Source of the DNA: Gloeophyllum trabeum ATCC 11539
Taxonomy: Eukaryota > Basidiomycota > Agaricomycetes > Gloeophyllales > Gloeophyllaceae
Assembly: GCF_000344685.1 (NCBI RefSeq)
Contig: NW_006920411.1
Location: 1,827,750-1,891,749, forward strand
Direction: 5' to 3'
DNA length: 64,000 nucleotides
Shown here: positions 1-12,700 of the stretch, piece by piece
Numbering within the stretch: the stretch's first letter is position 1
How the letters are laid out: the number at the start of each line of letters is the position of its first letter
Notes under the pieces: generated by a model
Databases searched by the model: none
The model's input: only the letters and a program-made list of their open reading frames with translations
What the model was told of the DNA's origin: nothing
Translations under genes and position numbers: made by a program

Positions 1-821
1 GCGACATAGATGACGGTGGTCTTGGGCCAAAGGCATCTGCTCCCTGTACGTCACTAGACGGAGCCGAGGGCGAGAATATGCCCACATCCTCGTCGCAAAG
101 GAGCGTCTCCAGAGCTGGCTCGGAGAGTGAATGGGAGGACGAGAAAACCGATGACAATGTCAGCATGAGCCTCCCTTCTGCGCCGACCCATGACCTATCT
201 ACGAGCAACGGCCTGTCTGGTAAGAGGATCACGGGGGCCAAGCGTCCTCGAGCTAGCCGCCTCGATCCTTCGTTCCTCAAGTCCCGTGGGTCGACGCTCT
301 CCAGTCTGGCCGAGGATGAGGAGGATGAATGTCTGCCTAAACGTGCGGGCCCTCTAGCGGATCGTAATGTTAACATGGGCGAAAGCTCTTCCGGTAGCAG
401 CATCAGCAGTTTGCACATTCCCAAAGGCAAAGACAGGCACGGCAGTCCCTCGAAACGCATCCCCGGCACGCCGAAAATCTCATCTGGAAAAGGGGGCCGA
501 CGAAGGTCGAGCATCGGGCCGTTGCGCAATGAGCGGGCAAGACGCAGGTCCAGTCTCATACCGCAGTTATCTCCTCGAGCTTCGGACACCAAAGCTGGTA
601 GTTCCAGCCAGCGCGATGAAGGCAAGCTTTCACTTGGAGGCCCGCGGCGGGTGCCCATCGGCAACGAGGATATGTCGATTCGCCGTTCACCTGCTAAGAG
701 GCCGAAGAGGATGTCTTTGCTAGCGCCAACCAAGTCGTACCGGCAGAAGGCTGTCAGCTTTGCTGACCCTAACTCTAGCGGGGATGTAAGCTTCCGGGGA
801 GCGAAACCGTCGTGGCGTTGA
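1..821 (+). CDS. 3' part of an unrecognised basic, Ser-rich protein (partial, runs off left edge)
   Basis: The frame is open from the first bases of the window and ends at a TGA at 819-821, so this is the last exon or part of it. About 270 residues are visible. They are low in complexity: Ser, Arg, Lys and Pro rich, with an acidic patch (EDEEDE), several RRxS and SPxK-like sites that look like substrates for basophilic or proline-directed kinases, and SPAKRPKR, which resembles a nuclear localisation signal. No folded domain is visible. A tail of a nuclear or cytoskeletal protein such as a kinesin is possible but I cannot support it. The first ATG in this piece (78) is almost certainly internal. 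Confidence 0.6.
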   Translation, partial: DIDDGGLGPKASAPCTSLDGAEGENMPTSSSQRSVSRAGSESEWEDEKTDDNVSMSLPSAPTHDLSTSNGLSGKRITGAKRPRASRLDPSFLKSRGSTLSSLAEDEEDECLPKRAGPLADRNVNMGESSSGSSISSLHIPKGKDRHGSPSKRIPGTPKISSGKGGRRRSSIGPLRNERARRRSSLIPQLSPRASDTKAGSSSQRDEGKLSLGGPRRVPIGNEDMSIRRSPAKRPKRMSLLAPTKSYRQKAVSFADPNSSGDVSFRGAKPSWR

Positions 822-1139
822 ATGACGCTTTTGGAGCGGTGATGTGAGGTTAGCCATGGGGACGGTATTGGAGTGTTAGAAGTTAACTCTTGTATACTCG
901 CGAGCTCACCATATGTTATCCCTTGCCTGTTCAGTTTTACCATCATGTTATAATTCCATGTGTACCACGATCTTGAGATACCCTGTCCTCTCTAGGACTT
1001 TGTGATATTTATAATCGAGTTGATCGTAATGCCAGCTGTCTGGAGAGGCTGTCCTATACAGTCCGTCGGATGCGAAGTCAGATAGGAGCTGAACGCATTC
1101 TGTACCGTATACTATAAATTATCATCGTCCAGAACCCGA
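822..1139. other. intergenic, convergent 3' ends
   Basis: This is the space between the end of the Ser-rich protein gene (+) and the end of the p24 gene (-). It is AT-richer than the flanks, as expected of two facing 3' untranslated regions. I see no gene in it. Confidence 0.5.
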
Positions 1140-2008
1140 TCATATTACACGTTTAACCTCGAAGAACGACTAGATAGCAGCTTCAGTACAAGGTATGACT
1201 TGAGACTGTGTGACTGACCTTAAGGTAATATACCTGCCATGCAACTACAGAAAACACTAGTATTGCCTGCAATATGGACCACCACTTCACTCGAGAGTTT
1301 GTCGACTCCGCAGTGTTACGATGTCTTCGCTCCCGAACAACGATGTACTCTTGCTCATCCTTCACTGACTTCAATCCATTCGCCAGGTCCCTTATTTCAC
1401 GCTCGACAGGAGCAATAGTGTCTGAAGGGTTGTTGCTCAACATATGACCCAATGCACTTCACACATGGACATACCATCTTCACCGACGTAGATCACTCCG
1501 TGCACATTGAAGCTAGAGAAAGTTATGAGATCTTCATCGCTGGATCTCAGCAAGAAGTATCTCACCTGACAAGCTTGTCTGCTACAGCACTCATCTGATT
1601 CGAGAAGCAATACTCATGCCGTCCGTCTTTCTTTGCTGTGATGGACACACTCCCGGTGGACTGCTTTATATGTTTGCCAAGCGCGTGGTTATCTGGGTCT
1701 GCTAGCTATCCTCTCTGTCAGTAATTCATTAGTAAGCGTAAAGAGAAGGCGCTCCTCACCCAAAAGTCAATGTCCAAGTGACCTCCGCCTCCGACTTGGT
1801 ACGTGACGGTCATCTAATTGTCGACTCAGTTCACGTACGGCACTTCAGTGAATATTCCACGCGCCTGGTCGTTTATGTGGAGGTCCTCAAAGAAGCACTC
1901 CTTTTTGGAGGCAGCCACTTCTATCATATGGCCATGAACGAGACACGGCAGGAGAGCAGCCAGCGTGCAGAACAGGGCGAACACGCTCGGGGTCATTAAG
2001 CCCCGCAT
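1140..2008 (-). CDS. EMP24: p24 family cargo receptor of ER-Golgi vesicles (Emp24-like)
   Basis: A type I membrane protein that loads cargo into COPII/COPI vesicles. It starts at ATG 2008 (or 1996) with a hydrophobic signal peptide. The GOLD domain follows: ECFFEDLHIND, then MTVTYQV with a GGGGH stretch and DIDFW, and later the EYCFSNQMSA cysteine partner. Next come the coiled-coil segment APVEREIRDLANGL, a membrane span (WWSILQAILVFSVVAW) and a short cytosolic tail with the FF and K/R residues used for COP binding (SFFEVKRVI). Five introns are needed. The first one, after HINDQ, has no usable GT donor in frame and fits a GC..AG intron of 51 nt (about 1825-1875). The last exon is tiny and lies between the stop at 1140 and an acceptor near 1169. 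The FFEDLH motif favours the Emp24 (beta) class. Confidence 0.9.
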
Positions 2009-3003
2009 CTTGGTCTTCGGTATGTCTTGACCAGCAATAAAACCGAGCCCAATAGTCGTGACTGCAGGGTCGACGTTGAGAGGGTATTCCAGCGAACCAC
2101 CTGCTACTAGTCGTTGTCGCGATCGAGGCGTGTACAGTGTCGGTCGCTCAAAACCGACGCCTCGGGCATAGCCGAACGCGTGATGGTATCTCGTCCCGGG
2201 CAAAGACTCCAATGGGCCTGAAAACAGGGCCAATCGACTCGGATTGCCCGTAGCTTTCAGGCTATCTGATTACTTTCTCGAAATTCCAATATTTAAAAAT
2301 TTGACATACCTGAAAAGTGAATTTGAAGCGGAGTTGCGTCGGAGTTACCATATATAGATATGCATTGATGGCTGTAATTAGTAATACGCCCTAACCCTAA
2401 TGTAGTTAACCCATAATGGGTCTACTACCCCTATGTCAGGTCCCATTCTTGTTACACAGTTCTTGATACTCAGAGTGTCAGGTAAGCTTGAGGGCATATG
2501 AGCTGACTTGTGGAGATCTAGAATCATATAATACGCCCTCATACAGCACTATTTCTGGAGTAAGGTCACCCTGAAGGGGCACTGGGACTTCTGTGAGTGA
2601 GGATACCTCACCTTTCGATGCTTGTTATACACCATTCAACTCCAGGATCATTCCCTCAGCGAAATCCGCAATATTGAAATTTCTACCCCTAAAAGTGAAC
2701 GCTTACGTAATCCATCAAAAAATCGAAATTGCAGGATTACGCAAATTTTGGCCAGGTTTATGTTTCAAATTTTTTTCTGGAGGTCTGCGGCGCCCTAATT
2801 AAGGCGCTATGGAGGCGCCGATCCTTAGTGACCGACACTGTAGGCGTACAGACCACTGCAGGGTAAGGACCGCTGGTACCTGCGGTGTCTGGAGTCCGCG
2901 TTGCATTGCTCGCGCACGCGACGTTGGCTTTACTCCAGATCTTTCTTCTTGACTCCATATCTTCAGTTTCTTCAATCCATACCCGAGCTTTCTCTCTTCA
3001 ATC
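2009..3003. other. intergenic between divergent p24 and RanBP1 genes
   Basis: About 1 kb holding both promoters. Part of it is AT-rich (2280-2800). It contains two CCCTAA units at 2389-2400, a 13-bp inverted repeat (2133-2145 with 2830-2842) and a second weaker inverted pair (about 2295-2312 with 2753-2777). It also has a GC-rich near-palindrome around 2787-2815. I see no convincing reading frame. It may hold a decayed small transposon. Confidence 0.4.
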
Positions 3004-3901
3004 ATGTCTGAAGACGCCCTCGCACCCAGAGTGAGTAACCCCTTGTGCCTCTATGTTTCGGACAGAATATAGACGTATAAGTGCTTTGTGCCGCTCACTG
3101 CGTCTTTTCGTAGGAAGAAGAGACCGATGCCCACTTCGAGCCCGTCATCAAGCTTACAGAGCAAGTAGAGACGAAGACATTTGAGGAGGATGAGGATGTC
3201 TTGTTCAAGATGTACGTTCTACGTCAATTACCGTGATCGCGACTGATCGGCTTGGATGTCCTTGCCATTGCTTTTGATGTACAGGCGCGCAAAGCTTTTC
3301 CGCTTCGCCACTGACAGCTCCGAATGGAAGGAACGCGGTACTGGGGACGTCCGTCTGCTTCAGCATAAGGAGACCAAGAAAATCAGACTGGTGATGAGGC
3401 GCGATAAGACCCTCAAGGTCTGCGCGAACCACTTGAGTGCGTAACTTACTCCTCGCCCGAATTACTGGTCCCGACGCGTCAAATGCCCTTTACTAGTCTC
3501 CTCTGAGATGCGGCTACAGCCAAACATTGGTTCCGACAGGAGTTGGGTCTGGAAGGTGGCTGCTGACTACTCTGAGAGCCCTCCAACGTCAGAGACGCTC
3601 GCAATACGCTTTGCCAACGCCGAAAGTGAGCGTCGACTGTGTCTGGTTCTTGAAACCTGTGTGCTGACCGCCATCACTTCCAGATGCTAACCAGTTCAAG
3701 GCTGCGTTCGAGGATGCCCAGCGACGGAACTCAGATCTCTCGGGTGGCGCTGCAGGCGAGCCGGCTGCTGAGTCCAAGACCGAGGAGGCTAAGCCCGAGG
3801 AGAAGAAGCCCGAGGCTGAGGCTGAGGCAACTAAGGAAGAGAAGACTGAGGAGGCTCCCGCAGAAACAGAGAAGACCAAGGAGGAAGAGTCCAAAGACTA
3901 A
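3004..3901 (+). CDS. Ran-binding protein 1 (RanBP1 domain)
   Basis: Cytosolic co-regulator of the Ran GTPase: it binds Ran-GTP and helps RanGAP release export complexes. Five exons fit: 3004-3030, 3114-3211, 3285-3436, 3497-3625 and 3684-3901, giving 207 residues, the usual size for fungal RanBP1. The RanBP1 domain spans roughly residues 15-145: [12 protein letters not shown], the core [21 protein letters not shown], then [16 protein letters not shown] and [19 protein letters not shown] sequence, and [17 protein letters not shown]. The tail is a low-complexity Glu/Lys/Ala stretch, common in this family. All introns are short with GT..AG borders, and the exon joins restore every family motif, so the model is firm. 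Confidence 0.95.
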
Positions 3902-4176
3902 GCTTTCGTCTTTTCTTGTGCCTGGTCCCCGATGATTCCCTGTTCCTGTTTTGTCTTGCAGTCATAAATTGCACTTTCGTCAGGTAGATCATTAAGTAGC
4001 ATACCGTGCAGCGCGAAGTCAATGAAGTGTTGTATTTTGGAGTCCCGTATCCAGTGGACACTCGATGACCAATTACTCCGTCCCACACAGCAGTGCTAAA
4101 TCCAAACAGTTCTCAGAAAGGACCGAGTAGTGATGACAACAAACTATTGATACAAACAAGTGGTATACCGTAGATA

Positions 4177-6576
4177 TCAACGCGTCTCCTTCTCCCAGCG
4201 TGTCTCCTCCTCTGCCCAAGCCGACCAGAATTCTGCGCCTTCTCCCCATCTCCAGTAGAGAGGCGATGTCTCGCCTCGCACAACGGGGTCCGTAATCAGT
4301 ACGTGTCGGATGTTCTGAAAGCTAGGTTCAGTTTCTGCTCTTTCGGGTATGTGCGACGGAAGGTACATACTGAACCGCTGGGAAATATAGCAAAGGACGG
4401 TCTTAACAAAACGGATTCTCAAGAAAAAAATGTAGCACTCACGGGACTTCATACATAGGCTCCAAGAGCAACGTTTCCTACGGAGCACCTTAATGACGAT
4501 CGGAACAAGGAGGATTCCTAGCCACGTACCATGATTCCCCTCAAGCCTCTAGCGCCGCCGCCTCTATCCGCGGCCTTTTGACAGATCTCGTCCAAGGCCT
4601 TGCTCGTGAACCGGATCTCGACACCCGAGTACCCAAAAAGTGCAGTGTACTGTGACACCAGCGATCCTTTGACATCAGTCAAGATCCGCCGCAGATCTAA
4701 TACTGATAGCGGTGCCAATGTCGTGATAGACGGTAATCGCGAGATGAACTCTGGGATAAAGCTATGCGAGTGATATGAACCGGTTGTGTATTGGATCCGT
4801 GCTTATACTGGAGGACTTACCCATATTGTATGAGATCTGAAGTACGTGGTTAGGACAGGACAGTTTACGATGATCATCGAGCGAAATACCTTGAGGCTCA
4901 ATCTGCTGCAGAACGTCGTCCTTTGGTCGCTTATTAGGTGTGAAGAAAGGAAGCGAACTCTTCGGTTGGTCGTTTGAGACTGGGGCAAGGTTGGCCCCGA
5001 AGCCAATAGACTGAACAAGATCATCACGATTTATGCCCAAGCATGCAGTGAAACTGGACTTACACCCTTGGCAACACGCCGTCGGATGACGTTATCCAGA
5101 CCGACGAAAGCCCCGCTCAGGATGAACAGCACGTTGGACGTATCGATGTGGAACGTATCCGGACGACCGGCGCCAACTACGAGAGGTAAACGTGAGCGGT
5201 ATCACGATGCAGCCATTCGCATCATTCTTACGAGGGCTGGTTGCTCTCGCTGCCCGAGAGCGCACCTCACCGACAGGCGGTACAGCCTCCGGAGGCACGC
5301 CCTTGGCTTGCACGCTCACAACTGAACCTTCCATCATTCGGAGCAAGGCTTGTTGGACCCCTTCGCCACCGACGTCTCGGGTACCTTCTGGGCCTCCCGA
5401 ACCCGACTTGCGGCCAATCTTATCTACTTCGTCTATGTAGATGATCCCGGTACTAGAGAGATATGTCAGGTAGGACTGCTAGGGGGGGAAGAGCCTCAGG
5501 TACCTGGCTCGGCATGGATCCCAGTTTGCTGCTTGAAGCTTTTAGAGCCCAGCACACGTTAGCAAAATTGTATGCTTCTTTCGCCCTGTAATAACGCACC
5601 AATCTCTGGACACAGACGTCGACGTCTTCGCCGACATCTACAATGCCCATCAATCACCTGAATAATCCACACTGACATCGATAATACTGACATCCAGCCT
5701 GCGCAAGAATATCAGAAGCACGGCAATGAGAGACGACCGATGATGCTAACTTGGGTAAATGACGTAGCATCGCTGACGGAGAAAGGGACATCAAGAATTC
5801 TTGCCAGAGTCCTCACTAGCAAGGTCTTCCCTATATCCGCATTAGTAAAGACCCACATGTTTGGTCACGGTGCTCGCACCAGATCCTGTCGGCCCACTCC
5901 ACGATCATTGATTATCCTCCTTCGGTATGAAGGCATTATTCAGTACTCACATTACAAGTACGTTGCTCTTCTCAAATAAAGGGAGAGGGTTCTTGGGCTG
6001 TAACGATACGGGGGCCAAGGAGAGTCGACGGGGATGAGGGTGCAAATGAGCTGAGGCCACACCAGCGCGAGCTAGACGGTTATATCAGGATTGCTGACGC
6101 GCATTCAATAGGTCCAAGCTGACAATCCTCGGGGTCGGACTCTGCCCAGTCCACTTCAGGCTCATTAGGCTGTGCGGCGAAGTTGGCGCGAACGCGATTG
6201 TAATGGTTGAATACCCTTGGATGCCTCAGGTACAGCGGGGAATAGAGCGGAACACGTAAACACGTACGCGACAGACAGGACTTTCTTCGCATTCTCCTGC
6301 CCAACTACGAATTCGTCCAGGTAGCGGACCAGCTGTTATTCTGATGTGCACCTTGCTAGACAACATCAAACAAACAAGGAGTACCTGTTTAGGTGTAGCT
6401 AATCCAGGATTTCTCGCATAGTAATCCTGAGATGCGTCCGAGGGGAAATGTTCATGTTTGGCTTGTGTCCAGACACTGCGTTTCAGACGTAACCGGCGCG
6501 ACGTACGCCACATATTCCGAGCTGCGCGACGGTGCCCGCCAGATAGTCTAGACTGAAGTACAGCAGACGTATTCAC
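4177..6576 (-). CDS. mitochondrial ATP-dependent unfoldase ClpX
   Basis: AAA+ unfoldase of the mitochondrial matrix, acting alone or as the cap of the ClpP protease. It starts at ATG 6576 with an Arg-rich N-terminus lacking acidic residues at first, as expected of a matrix presequence. Family motifs in order: [32 protein letters not shown], Walker A GPTGSGKT (split by an intron near 5830-5880), [10 protein letters not shown], Walker [46 protein letters not shown], and the C-terminal domain [19 protein letters not shown] with GARGLRGIM. The bacterial zinc-binding domain is absent, as in fungal homologues. Many short introns interrupt the gene. The stop is at 4177. It is head to head with cactin across 192 bp. 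Confidence 0.93.
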
Positions 6577-6768
6577 CCTACAGGCAGACTGTAAAGAGTG
6601 TCAAGTGCTGGATGAGAGGCGCTGACTGGATCAAGATTCGAGCAGCGCTGCTTTACCTAATCGGGTCCGCATCCCATCATACAGTGGCGGTGCAGGAGGT
6701 TCCCCGCCTCCTGGACCCTCCCACTTCATCCTGCTTACCTTGCCAATCTCGCCAGCGACTGGATCGCC
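6577..6768. promoter_or_regulatory. shared divergent promoter of ClpX (-) and cactin (+)
   Basis: Only 192 bp separate the two start codons, so both promoters must lie here or inside 5' untranslated regions. I see no clear TATA box. Confidence 0.5.
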
Positions 6769-9179
6769 ATGCCCCGATATCGCTCTCTCTCCCGGTCCCC
6801 TGTGAGGGACGACTACCACCGTAAGTCGTCCAAACATGATCACGACAGTAAGCGCCACCGCAGTAGAAGTGGCGAACGGGAAGAACCGTCGCGCAGAAGG
6901 ACGAGAAGTCCCAGCGTAGATGATGACCGACGGGAGAAGAAGTGCGTATGCATCTACTGTATACGAACATGTCTAATGAGTGATACAGGCGCAAGCGCGA
7001 CAAGTCTGCGGAAAGGCGAGCCCGAAAGGAAGAAAAGAAGAAGCTCAAAGCCGAAGAGGAGGCCCGCCAAGTCGCCGAACTCAGTGTATACAGCGCCACC
7101 GACAACCCATTCCACGACGTGAATCTTGGACAGCAGTTCCGATGGCACAAAAAGCTGGAGAAAGAGAAGAAGCAGGGTCTCTCGCTTGCTGAAGTTGAGA
7201 GAAGGGAGGCTCTGAAGCGCCAGCAAGCGAAGGAGGAATTGGAGCGATTGAACAGGAGACGCGCCGAGCGCGAGGCGGAGCAGCGTCTTAGGGAGGAGGA
7301 GGAAGCGAGAATGGCGAGGTTGGCCGAGTCTGCGCAGATGGCAGATTGGATTGCGAAGGATGGCGAATTTCAGCTAGAGCAAGAGAGGAGACGGGCCGCT
7401 ATCAGGATCAAGGAGAAGAGGGCAAAGGCCGTTGATTTCTTGGCCTTGAATCTCAGGTACATTCGTCCGGTCAAAGACGACGAAGAGAATGCAGACCTGG
7501 ACGAGGGGCTGGAAATTGATCTCGACGAGCCATACAACATATTCGACGTATGTGGCTTGCTGTTCTTCTTGTCATCTGCTTATGTTGTGTACAGAGCCTC
7601 TCACCGGATCAAGTTGAAGAGCTGCATGACGACATTGAACATTATCTGTCGCTCGAACAAGATGAAGTGAACATCGACTTCTGGACGGTATGTTCAAAGT
7701 CATGTCATTGCAAAGACGGCAAATTTACTGAACCTTCCCATAGAATATGATGGTCGTCTGCAAAGACAAACTGGATAGAATAAAGATAGACCGGCGCATG
7801 GGAGTAGAGGCAGCTGCGGCTGTGGAGGCACAAGTTAATGCCCTCCTCTCTGGGAAGTCCTACGACCATCTGGTGGCCCTTCAGAAGTCCATCCAAGCCA
7901 AGCTCACCAGCGGGGAACCGGTCGATACGGATTACTGGGAAAACCTTCTCAAGAAACTGCTGGTATGGAAGGCGAAGGTAATACATGTCACCTTATCTGG
8001 GATCACGTAACTGATTATACTTTTGATAGGCCAAGCTGAAGAGTTTCCACGAAGTTGTCGTACGGAACAGACTGGAACAGCTCCGGAAACGTCAAAGAGA
8101 CGAAGCCCTCCAAGCACAGGAAGAACTCTTGGCGGGCGTTGCTCACCGAGCTATGGACAATGAAGTTCCTGCTCCCTCAACTGCCCCGGCCGAGCGAGAG
8201 GCTGTCCCAGCAGAGGAGATTGAGCCATATGACAGGTCTATGAGCCCTCCCCTGATCGACATTACGACACTACCTTCTGAAGAGCGACAAATTGATATTG
8301 TTACGCAGGAGGAGGACTTACGCGCTCTGGTATGCTCCGCTGGTTTTCCCGGCAAGCCTCTTGATACTGACCTTCTACTTACAGTTCGAGAAGCGTCGTA
8401 GTGTGGCAGGCTCAAGATTCATCCCAAGAGCCTCCCGTCCCACCCCTGAAATCCAGGATGCGGAGGCACCCAGTGGTGCTGACCTGGCTTCTGAAGCCTT
8501 GTACCGTGCCGAGGCCGAACGGGAGCTGGACGAGGAAGAAGAACTATTCAATTTGGAAGAGAATCTACCCACGCCTGCTACGTACAACTGGGAAGACAAG
8601 TACAGACCCAGAAAGCCGAGATATTTCAATCGCGTGCATACGGGATATGAGTGGAATAAATATAATCAGACGCACTACGAGTATGCTCTCTTGATATCGT
8701 TTATGTCCGACCGTGACTAATGTGTTATGTAGCACTGACAACCCTCCTCCGAAGGTTGTCCAGGGCTATAAGGTATGTCTCGATATTCCGGAATTGTGTG
8801 GAGATTATTGATTTGTGGCTGTAGTTCAATATATTCTATCCGGATCTCATTGACAAGTCGAAGGCCCCGACTTACAAGATCATCAAGGAGCCCGGCAATG
8901 ACGAGACTGTTCTGCTGTACTTCACAGCAGGACCCCCATACGAAGATATCGCATTCAGGATTGTAAACCGTGAATGGGAGTTTTCTCATAAGAGGTATTT
9001 CTTTGCGCGACCACCGCTTAAGGACATCGTCCTGACCAAACATATTACAGGGGTTTCCGCTGTAGTTTCGATCGAGGTTGCCTGTCTCTTTGGTTCAATT
9101 TCCGCCGTAACGTGAGTCCTTGCTATATGTGCTTCGTTGCTTGCACTGACGTGACTGCTCGTAGTTCTATCGAAAGTAG
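6769..9179 (+). CDS. cactin, spliceosome-associated protein
   Basis: Nuclear protein linked to spliceosome function and splicing fidelity. It starts at ATG 6769 with an RS-rich N-terminus (MPRYRSLSRSPVRDDYHRKS). A charged coiled coil follows with the conserved NPFHDVNLGQQFRWHKKLEKE block and the mid-cactin region: EVERREALKRQQAKEELERL, MADWIAKDGEFQLEQERRRA, KAVDFLALNLRYI, EPYNIFDSLSPDQVEELHDDI. The C-terminal cactin domain is clear: YRPRKPRYFNRVHTGYEWNKYNQTHY, FNIFYPDLIDKSKAPTYKI, then EDIAFRIVNREWEFSHKRGF and the end WFNFRRNFYRK. The last exon holds only five codons and the stop (9165-9179). At least seven short introns are needed. The family is single-copy in most eukaryotes. Confidence 0.93.
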
Positions 9180-9740
9180 GGCATCCAGTATGCTGCATTT
9201 GGTCTGATTGTATCCTATACTCTCCTGTTCATCATGTTTTTTTCCGGCATATTTATCGCGCAAAAAGGTAGCAGCTTTGCAAATGGCATATCGCATCTCA
9301 GTCTAAGGATCTCGTTGACATAAGTTGGTCTGTACAGCCGCAGAGAACCTTTCTTCCGAGAGGGTGTTTGGATTACGAACCCTTATTAATAAATAAGTTC
9401 CCCTCAATTTCGCCTTGAACTTCATGCTCTTTTCGTCACAAATCCTGAACGTTACCGGGAGGACACGGTGGACATTCAGCTTTGCTTGTGTAAACCGTGG
9501 CTATGGCCGTACCGTTGCTCAGCGCTCAGCGCTGAGCTTTACAGCTCGGCTGTGGCGATTGGCTGTCCGAAGCCAGCTTAGTCATACCTAGTACCGCACT
9601 CATAGAACGCGTAAAGGCGCCGCGCGTCCAATATAAGGCTGCTCAGGACTGCTTCACTTATTCACTTCTGGGCTCACACCGTACGCGATTGTGCATAGAT
9701 ATCTAACGACCACTCTTGTATTTGATAGTTTCTAAGGATA
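9180..9740. promoter_or_regulatory. UBA1 upstream region
   Basis: About 560 bp between cactin and UBA1, both on the plus strand. It holds an inverted CCAAT (GATTGG, near 9558) and an AATATAAGG sequence near 9630, about 110 bp before the UBA1 ATG, which could serve as a TATA element. These are candidate sites by pattern only. Confidence 0.35.
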
Positions 9741-12700
9741 ATGGCCGCAAACCTCCCGTCCGCGATGGACATCGACGAGACGGCCATCGACGAAGGCCTC
9801 TACTCGCGGCAGCTGTGAGTGTCCTCTTGACTTGACCAAGCTCGAGAATTGGAATAACCTCTGCGCATCCAAAGCTATGTTCTTGGCCATGAAGGTACGA
9901 TTTTCACAATCCCATCGATGTGCGGCATCTGATCTGGTTGTAGCGATGAAGCGGATGGCGGCTTCGAACATCCTCATCGTAGGGGTACAAGGATTGGGCG
10001 TCGAAATAGGTCACTATTTGTAGTCCAACACGCTGCACCGTTGTCTCATGTATTATTTTCAGCTAAGAACGTCTGTTTGGCTGGTGTCAAATCCGTTACC
10101 ATCTTCGATCCCGAACCCGTCAAGATCCAGGACTTGAGCACACAGGTACGTTCCAAGCGCGAATTGATGTTTGTGCTGGTTCGAGGGCTATCTGCGATAG
10201 TTTTTCCTTCGTGAGGAGGATATTGGCAAATCCCGTGCTGCAGTGACGGTCCCCCGACTGGCTGAACTCAATGCATATGTGCCTGTCCGCGACCTTGGAG
10301 GACAGCCTGGTCAAGAGATCACCGTTGATATGATTCAGGGATTCCAGGTTAGTGGATGTATCTCACCACTGCGACCTCATCTAACATTCCTCTCCAGGTC
10401 GTTGTCTTGTGCGGCGTCCCAATCGCGAAGCAGCTGGAGATCAACGACTGGACACATAAGAACGGAGTCCACTTTATTGCTGCTGAGACACGTGGTTTGT
10501 TTGGGTATGTGCATGGTTTTGGTGCGTGACGTCGCTATGTCCTCTAACATTTTGTCAGTTCGGCCTTCAATGACTTTGGCCCAAAATTCACCTGCGTGGA
10601 TCCCACTGGCGAACAGCCGCTGACCGGCATGATCGTTTCGGTCGAGAAGGTATGTCACGCCGTTAACGATGTACAAACTGAACCCAATATGTCTTCCAGG
10701 ACAAGGAAGGCCTTGTCACGACTCTTGACGAGACCCGGCACGGCCTCCAAGATGGAGACTTCGTGACCTTCAGTGAAGTTCAGGGTATGGAGGAGCTCAA
10801 TGGCTGCGAACCCCGGAAGGTCACCGTCAAAGGCCCGTACACGTTCACCATCGGAGACACATCGAATTTCGGCGATTACAAAACCGGTGGTATCTTCACG
10901 CAAGTCAAGATGCCGAAGATTCTTGAGTTTGTATGCGCTCGTAGTCCGTTATGTTGGTTTCCAGAAGTTAACTATAATGTCCCAGAAATCCCTTCGAGAG
11001 TCTCTCAAATCGCCGGAATACTTCATTACTGACTTCGCTAAGTGGGAACGACCAGCTACCCTTCACGCGGGTTTCCAAGCTTTGTCAGAGTTCCGCGTGC
11101 AGAACGGCCGCCTTCCTCGCCCTCGCAACGCTGAAGACGCGGCACAAATTCTAGCTTTGGCGAAGAAGCTGGAGCAAGAAGTAGACGAGAAGGTCATCAC
11201 CGAACTGGCCTACCAGGCGTCTGGAGACGTATCTCCTATTATCGCCGTCATGGGAGGCTTCGTTGCTCAAGAAGTTCTGAAAGCCTGTTCCGCCAAATTC
11301 CATCCTATGGTGCAGCATATGTACTTTGACTCATTGGAGTCTCTCCCTGCTACTGCTCCCACGGAGGCAGATTGCCAACCCATCGGTTCCCGTTACGACG
11401 GCCAGGTGGCCGTCTTCGGCAAAGTATTCCAGGACAAGATCGCCAACTTCCGCGAGTTCTTGGTGGGTTCCGGCGCTATTGGTTGTGAAATGTTGAAGAA
11501 CTGGAGCATGATGGGTCTCGGTGCTGGGCCCAGGGGCATTATCCATGTCACTGACTTGGACACGATCGAGAAGAGTAACCTGAACCGACAGTTCTTGTTC
11601 AGGGCCAAGGATCTCGGGAAGTTCAAGGCTGAGGTTGCCGCGGCCGCGGTAGCGGCCATGAACCCTGACCTGAAGGGACACATTTTAAGCAAGCAGGAGC
11701 CTGTCGGTCCCGATACAGAAAGTGAGTATGTCCCTTCATACTGACATGCGGTTACTCATGTGTGATTTCAGATGTCTACGGCGACGAATTCTTCGATGGC
11801 ATTGACGGCGTCACAAATGCACTGGATAATGTGAAAGCTCGTGCGTAAACTCGACTGATCTCGTCCGTTCATCTGCCTCACTCAGCGGATATAGGTCAGT
11901 ACATGGACCAGCGCTGCGTCTTCTACTTGAAGCCATTGCTGGAGTCTGGGACCCTTGGAACGAAGGGCAACACGCAAGTCATCGTACCTCACTTAACGGA
12001 ATCTTACTCATCATCGCAAGACCCACCGGAGAAGGAGACCCCTTCATGCACTGTCAAGAACTTCCCCAACGCTATCCAACATACCATTGAGGTCTGTGGT
12101 ATTCATAAAATGAAGGAGGCTCGATCGTCTCACAACACCCTGTAGTGGAGTCGTCAAGAATTTGACAACTTGTTTGTCAAGCCTGCACAGTCGGTGAACT
12201 CGTACCTGTCCGAGCCCAACTACTTGGAAAGTACGTTGAAGTACTCTGGCCAGCAGAAAGAGCAGCTGGAACAGCTAGTGTCATTCCTCGTGACGAACAA
12301 GCCTCTGACATTCGAGGAGTGTATTGTGTGGGCGAGGCTGCAGTTCGAAGAGAAATTCAACCACAACATCCGACAGCTGCTGTATAGTTTGCCCAAGGAT
12401 GCCGTTACCAGCACGGGTCAGCCGTTCTGGAGTGGGCCCAAGCGAGCGCCCGATCCGTTGAACTTCGATTCCAACGATGTAGGTGGAGCGACGCCTAAGG
12501 TCTATGATGCATTTACTGATGATACCTCGCACGCAGCCTCAACACCTCGCCTTCATTATCGCCGCAGCTAACTTACACGCCTACAACTACGGGTTACGAG
12601 GGGAGACAGACCCAGCAATCTTCAAAAAGGTGGCCGACTCCGTCGTTGTGCCAGAGTTCACTCCCAAGAGTGGTGTCAAGGTTCAGATCAATGACAACGA

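Noticed and set aside
2389..2400. Telomere-like CCCTAACCCTAA
   Set aside because: Only two units, inside a promoter region between two housekeeping genes; not evidence of a telomere or an interstitial telomeric array.
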